Positions 59,650 to 64,000 of a stretch of DNA of 64,000 nt are shown here, one piece after another (position 1 is the first letter of the stretch; each line of letters begins with the position of its first letter). The notes under the pieces are model-generated. The model was not told the DNA's origin and made no database searches. It saw nothing but the letters and a program-made list of their open reading frames with translations. The stretch covers positions 55,177,597 through 55,241,596 of the forward strand of contig CM055100.1 in assembly GCA_029204225.1 (NCBI GenBank), given 5' to 3'. The DNA is from Diphasiastrum complanatum. Its lineage: Eukaryota; Streptophyta; Lycopodiopsida; Lycopodiales; Lycopodiaceae. The translations under genes and the position numbers were made by a program.

Positions 59650-60390
59650 TCCTCACATGCACGAGCTCACTTAAGCGGAGCTTTCGCAAATAATGTTTCA
59701 CGTACTCTGAAAAGGACCCCAAAGCTAGACTTATCTAAGTACAATGGTAACACTGATCCTCAAAGATTTCTCCAAGTCTTTGAGAACGCCTGTGATATCT
59801 ACGGCGAGACATCACCAGAGGCCATGGTACAGCTCTTCTCGATGACCATGATCGATCGCGCACGAGAGTGGTTTTTTAACCTTGATCGTGAAGATAAACG
59901 TGACTGGTTACTCTTGAAAGAGGCCTTTATCAAATGGTTCAAGCCTTTTCGCTTGATAGAAAGTCCTTTTGTCAAACTAAGTAATATCAAAATGACAAAA
60001 GACGAAAAAGTATGTGACTACATTGAACGATTAAAAAGTCAGGTACAAGAGCAACCTACTGAGTCCATGCTCATCATTTGGTTCCTCGTTGGACTCCCAT
60101 GATGGATACAACGTGAACTTTGTTCCAACCATCTCGAAGAGACGAACCACCCAAGCACCGTAGAAGCCCCTCCTACGGTCTGTCTGCGGTTGCTTGCCAA
60201 AGGTCTCCCGCTCAAAAGAACCTTCATGACCGTAGAGACACCGCAAGGAAATGATTGCGGTCACATACGACTCACAGACGGCTGCAAAAGCGGCACATCT
60301 TCACGACCCGAAGTACTAGCAAGATCAACGAATTACCAGCATGGAGAACGGACTACACGGACGACACAACGCACAACTGGAAGCCATTAG
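59650..60390 (+). pseudogene. Ty3-type gag (capsid)
   Basis: The frame from about 59650 reads L-D-L-S-K-Y-N-G-N-T-D-P, F-L-Q-V-F-E-N-A, A-R-E-W-F-F-N-L, then W-L-L-L-K-E-A-F-I-K-W-F and V-C-D-Y-I-E-R-L-K, the Retrotrans_gag capsid pattern. A TGA at 60100 follows F-L-V-G-L-P, where gag normally continues with G-L. Downstream sequence to 60390 stays open and basic/Thr-rich. Protease, RT and integrase are absent. With the leader repeats and LTR piece to the left it forms the 5' part of a truncated element. Confidence 0.85.
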
Positions 60391-62285
60391 AACGAGTTTA
60401 AACCAGTTTTTGTAATCCTTAATGATTAGACACAAACCATTCCTCTGTTCCTATAAATACAGGATGAACGATAGATGAAGGTTGTGAAGGAAGAGTCTAG
60501 ATTTTCAAACCCACGTCAAATGCTTTTCAAATGCCTTTCAAGGATGTTCTAGGCCAATGAAAATTTGCAAATCTCATTTTGTCTAACTGGGGTGACATTC
60601 ACTCACTCTGGATTCTCCTTTCTCATCAACACCTCCCATTATCGCTATTTTCTCTGCAAACCCTTAAAAAAACCCTAACCCTAAATTAATTAAAAAAATT
60701 TCCCTTCACGCAGCATGCTAATCTCTCTCTATCCCATAACAAATATACGTTCTCTCTCCTTCTAGAAGTTTTTGCACTTTTTCTCTTTCTAGGAATTTCT
60801 ACATTCACATGCCTTTCAACCACACTTCATAACATTTTAATTGCACTGCACGTCAAAGACGTTTTAGGGCATGTGTGGCCCAATGAAAATGCAAGAATCA
60901 GTTTTTCTCCATCACAACCAACATTCTCTCACACTATACTTATCTTTTCTTTCTACATGTCTTTGATGTATTTTAAAACTTTTATGTTTGTATTCAAAAC
61001 CTTGAATTCTCTATTCTCATATTGTATAAACAAAGTACAAACCAATGTTGGATGGGTATATGGGGTCCCATGTGATATCAATAATGGTATCATAGAACCT
61101 ACTCGACTGGTATATGATTTTGTAATACCAAGGTCTAGGACTGGATCCCCAAGTATTAACTATCTTAATACGCATCCTAATACCTCAATTTGGGAGATTT
61201 TATGGATTTTTGCCATGGTATCAATAGTTGTATTTTTTTTAAAGATTTTTTTGATTTTTCAAAAAAAACTATATTTCAAATTACATATTACCCTTTCAAA
61301 ATATTATTTTTAGCAATTTGTGCATGTTTATACCTGGGATGATAATCGGCTTGTATCATCACCCTTGTGATAACAGCTCGGTCTATACCAGTCTACAACT
61401 CATATATCTCCTTTTATTGATATCTGATTGGTATTGAATTTCTGAAAAAACTACAACACCTAGAGTTGCCTGATCTCAAAAAATTTGATACCCGCCAACA
61501 CTAGTACGAACACCGACCTTGAGCTCGTCTTGGGCATAGCTGTTAGCTTTTTCCCTCAAACTCAAGTTTCTTGCATTGGCTTTTGTGAATAACAAGCTTT
61601 TGTGAGGAACAAGTTTTAGGCCAAGTTTTTTAGAGAGTACATGCCAGTACTTTTCTTGCCGCATGTACTTTGTGTGTTTGGGGAGCCCCGAGATACATTG
61701 CGCATAGACATTTATGCCTCACTGGACAACTCTCGCTTTTGCTTATGGGATATATTGGTGGTTGCCATGTGGCACTCCGGGAGTTGGGCACAAGGAGCAA
61801 AGAGTCGGGAGCCAGAAGCCGGCTCCCGAGAACCGGTCGCTGGGGCAGCCGGGAGTCGAGAGGTGGGGTTGGGGGCCGTACACCTCGTACGTACCCCTTG
61901 TGAGTAATTTAGTCTAAGTTATTTCGGGAGGCCACACACCTAGGACCTGGGCGCACCATCAGACTTCATTAGATGTGGGAGCTAGGCTGTTGAAACCTGT
62001 GGGAACATGGGAATGGGAGTGGTAGCAGTTCGTGGGGGGGAAGGACCTCTCTCGAGGGTGTTTCGCCTTGGGAGGGCCCAATGCCATAGGGCGGGGGCCC
62101 GAGGGCTTGTGCCCGAGCAGGGCGGAACGACCGAGAGGAAGAAGGCCTTCTCCTGCGTAATGTCAATGTGCGAAGGTGGACATTTTTTGTTTTTTTTGGC
62201 GCCACGGTACGGGCGTACGGCCGCACGTGTGGGCGCTTTTTTTTTCGCATTTATAATGCAAATTTTTTTACATTTTTGTTGTTCA
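60391..62285. other. No gene recognised
   Basis: A CTATAAATACAGG box (about 60450) and two similar ~100-base segments (around 60520 and 60840, both with CCAATGAAAAT) suggest LTR-type debris. A GC-rich patch (61780-62160) holds short open frames without family resemblance. Confidence 0.4.
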
Positions 62286-62402
62286 GTGGAATGTGCATGT
62301 GGACAGCCAATGATAGGCTACCACATAGCACACGCACATTTCACCATAATGTGCATGTGGCATGTGGCAGTCCGTCATTGGTTGTCCACATGTACATTCC
62401 AC
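62286..62402. repeat. Foldback inverted repeat, 28-bp arms
   Basis: The left arm (62286-62313) and right arm (62375-62402) are complementary at 26 of 28 positions (GTGGAATGTGCATGTGGACA against TGTCCACATGTACATTCCAC). A second pairing joins CAGCCAATGATAGG…CACATAGCACA with ATGTGCTATGTG…GATTGGCTG (to about 62443). Probably a MITE remnant; no target duplication identified. Confidence 0.75.
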
Positions 62403-62886
62403 CAAAAAACTCATGTGCTATGTGTCAACATTTGATTGGCTGATTATGAAAAAAAGGATCCCCTAAAATTTTGGTGGTAAAATCCACATGAACATTGTGT
62501 GTGGTGGGGGGGGGGGGGAGGTGCCTCCAAAATACAAAAACAACTTGAGCACTTGGCATTACATATGATGCATGAGCCCATACATGAGGCTTGAGTGCTG
62601 ATGAGGGAGCCTCTAGGCACACAAAGGAAACCGTGGACCGTGGCTTGTTGACTCAAGGCTAAGTCAAGCGCTCGGCTGGCTCAGAGTGCAGTTAGTACCC
62701 CGACATGTGGCAGCACCCGTCAAGGAACTGTAAATAGTGGAGGCGTAGGACGGGTCGGCGGGCTGAAAATGTTAAGGTATGTCTAAGTTGTGAGGTTAGG
62801 CAACCCTAGGAATGTAGTATTGCCAGCCAACAATACGTATAGATTGCTATACGTATTGATTGACATTTGTAAGACGTGCTGCTGAT

Positions 62887-62898
62887 TGCCACGTGGCA
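62887..62898. promoter_or_regulatory. G-box (GCCACGTGGC)
   Basis: A perfect palindromic G-box with the ACGTGGC core, about 475 bases before the stress-protein ATG. It is bound by bZIP and bHLH factors; ABRE-like in context. Confidence 0.6.
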
Positions 62899-62982
62899 GG
62901 AGAGATACCGGCGTTTGCCTGGCGTTACAATTGGCGGCTGAGAGCCCCGTCTCTGAATAGGACTCGGGTATGGTCAATCTCT

Positions 62983-63250
62983 ACCGTTGGTTGCTTCGCA
63001 AGCCATTCCGATTCTGACACGTGTCTCGCACGAAGATGGAATAAACAAAAGAAAAGAGAAAGCATAAGGAAAGAGAGGGAGAACGCTGATTTTCAATCAC
63101 CACCGTTGGTTGTTTTCTATGCCATTCCGATTTTGACACGTGTCTCCCTGGAAGAAACAAAAGAGGGAGAGAGAGAGAACGCCTATTTTCAATCGCGGCC
63201 GTTGGTTGTTTCACGAGCTATTCCGATTTTGACACGTGTATCGCAACGAA
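62983..63250. promoter_or_regulatory. Three tandem ACACGTGT promoter modules upstream of the stress-protein gene
   Basis: Modules start at 62983, 63102 and 63198. Each contains CCGTTGGTTG, then ATTCCGATT, then GACACGTGT (at 63016, 63135 and 63231). The spacing of 119 and 96 bases is the same for the first and last motif, so whole modules were duplicated. ACACGTGT holds the ABRE/G-box core ACGTG. They lie 130-380 bases before the ATG. Abscisic-acid or drought control is inferred from motif class and the RD2 likeness. Confidence 0.7.
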
Positions 63251-63279
63251 GATCGAAGAAAGAAACAAAAGAAAGCACA

Positions 63280-63284
<5 letters not shown>

Positions 63285-63329
<45 letters not shown>
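63285..63329. repeat. (GA)n microsatellite in the 5' leader of the stress-protein gene
   Basis: About 22 GA units, 37 bases before the ATG. GAGA tracts near start sites are common in plants and can bind BPC/GAGA-binding factors. Confidence 0.9.
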
Positions 63330-63335
<6 letters not shown>

Positions 63336-63365
63336 AGGATCGATCGGCGAGAGAGAGAGGGAGAG

Positions 63366-63573
63366 ATGGAGGAAATGTCAGCGATTCCAGAGGAGAAAGA
63401 GGTGGTGGTGGTGAGGGAGGCAGAGCTAGAAAGGGAAACAGTGCAGCGAAGGCGAGGGCGTGACATTCTGTTGGCCATTGATCACACCCCCTTCACCAAA
63501 AACGCCTTTAACTGGACTCTCGCACACCTCTGCCGCCTCGCCGACACCCTTCATTTCCTTCACGTTCTTCCTG
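63366..63573 (+). CDS. Universal stress protein, RD2-like, exon 1 (partial gene)
   Basis: The exon encodes a short acidic/charged N-terminus with E-L-E-R-E and R-R-R-G-R-D, then the USP fold start I-L-L-A-I-D-H (Asp39 at the adenine-binding position), A-F-N-W-T-L-A-H-L-C-R-L-A-D-T-L-H and L-H-V-L-P. This closely follows the Arabidopsis RD2 (responsive to desiccation 2) type of USP, including the E-L-E-R-E and R-R-R-G-R-D signature. A donor site CTG|GTTTTT at 63573/63574 ends the exon in phase 1, and the open frame beyond it loses similarity at once. The remaining exons, with the nucleotide-binding G-x2-G-x9-G-S motif, lie beyond the window. The start at 63366 is the first in-frame Met; Met4 is an alternative. 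Confidence 0.85.
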
Positions 63574-64000
63574 GTTTTTATTACTCTGCAATTTTCCTCC
63601 ATTCATTCACTCGTTCTCATTTAATTTCTGTCATATTTTTCATCTGAATTGTGTTTTTCTTTCAGTAAGTTGGATCGGTTGATTTGGGATTAAACCCATC
63701 TCCCTCCTTCCCCATCTCTGCTATATGAAGGGGCATCACATTATATAGATCACCCCGCTCAGGGCCGCTCTAATGAAACTTTTGCACAGTTAACCTGCTT
63801 TAAAGAAAAATTCTCCCCTCCCATATTTGTAAAGTCAGTACAAAATACGGGCAGTAACGCTAACGCCAATGAAACTCTTGCACGTGGCCAAGCGACCTGC
63901 TGTTATAGGTGGTTGACCTGTGCAGAAGGTTGTGCAGCAGGAACCTCACCCACGTGGCGGTGATTTTGAATTTGTCCCATAAGCAACATTGCAAAAAAAC
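63574..64000 (+). other. Probable intron 1 of the RD2-like gene
   Basis: T-rich sequence from the donor at 63574 to the window edge with no further USP-like coding. It contains two more ACGTGG words (about 63881 and 63952) and repeated AATGAAACTCTTGCAC-like segments (63772 and 63868). An acceptor site was not assigned. Confidence 0.55.

Overview
This looks like nuclear DNA of a land plant, most likely a fern (inference, about 70%). The evidence is a long intronless PLS-type pentatricopeptide repeat gene of the kind abundant in ferns and lycophytes, a land-plant RD2-like universal stress protein first exon, plant-type CACTA, MULE, Ty1/copia and Ty3 debris, long TA and CT microsatellites, and very low gene density. 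Only three host genes can be supported: an endoglycoceramidase-like GH5 hydrolase (17391-19274, +), the PPR protein (45475-48867, -), and exon 1 of the RD2-like universal stress protein (63366 to about 63573, +), which runs off the right edge.

Layout. 1-13 kb: retroelement debris, with CAACCGA minisatellites, a Ty3 RT/RNase H scrap, and two head-to-head copies of an unrecognised multi-copy ORF family. 14-17 kb: a truncated copia-type LTR with its primer-binding site, and a tRNA-like short insertion with a perfect 16-bp target duplication. 17-20 kb: the GH5 gene followed by about seven copies of a ~70-bp tandem repeat. 21-28.5 kb: a Ty3-type element with protease and integrase but no reverse transcriptase, then two extra ORFs and a 987-bp LTR. 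29-34.4 kb: a CACTA (TNP2) transposase relic and, upstream on the same strand, a decayed multi-exon gene with a recognisable SET domain. 35-41.5 kb: a small decayed ORF behind a CT microsatellite and two copia bodies lacking reverse transcriptase. 42-44.7 kb: a MULE scrap and a complete non-autonomous hAT-like element with an 8-bp target duplication. 45-49.8 kb: the PPR gene, whose E+ motif is out of frame and whose DYW domain is gone, with duplicated telo-box modules upstream. 51-58 kb: unrecognised coding-like sequence split by a solo LTR with a 5-bp target duplication, the RT/RNase H half of a copia element, a 220-bp TA tract and a CACTA tail. 58-60.4 kb: an LTR piece, minisatellite leader and Ty3 gag. 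60-64 kb: a foldback repeat, then a promoter with three tandem ACACGTGT modules in front of the stress-protein gene.

The three host genes show no functional link to one another. The most unusual features are the SET-domain gene beside the CACTA relic, the repeated coiled-coil ORF family tied to LTR elements, the GH5 gene with its tandem-repeat 3' flank, and the triplicated G-box promoter. All translations and alignments were done by eye; no database search was possible.
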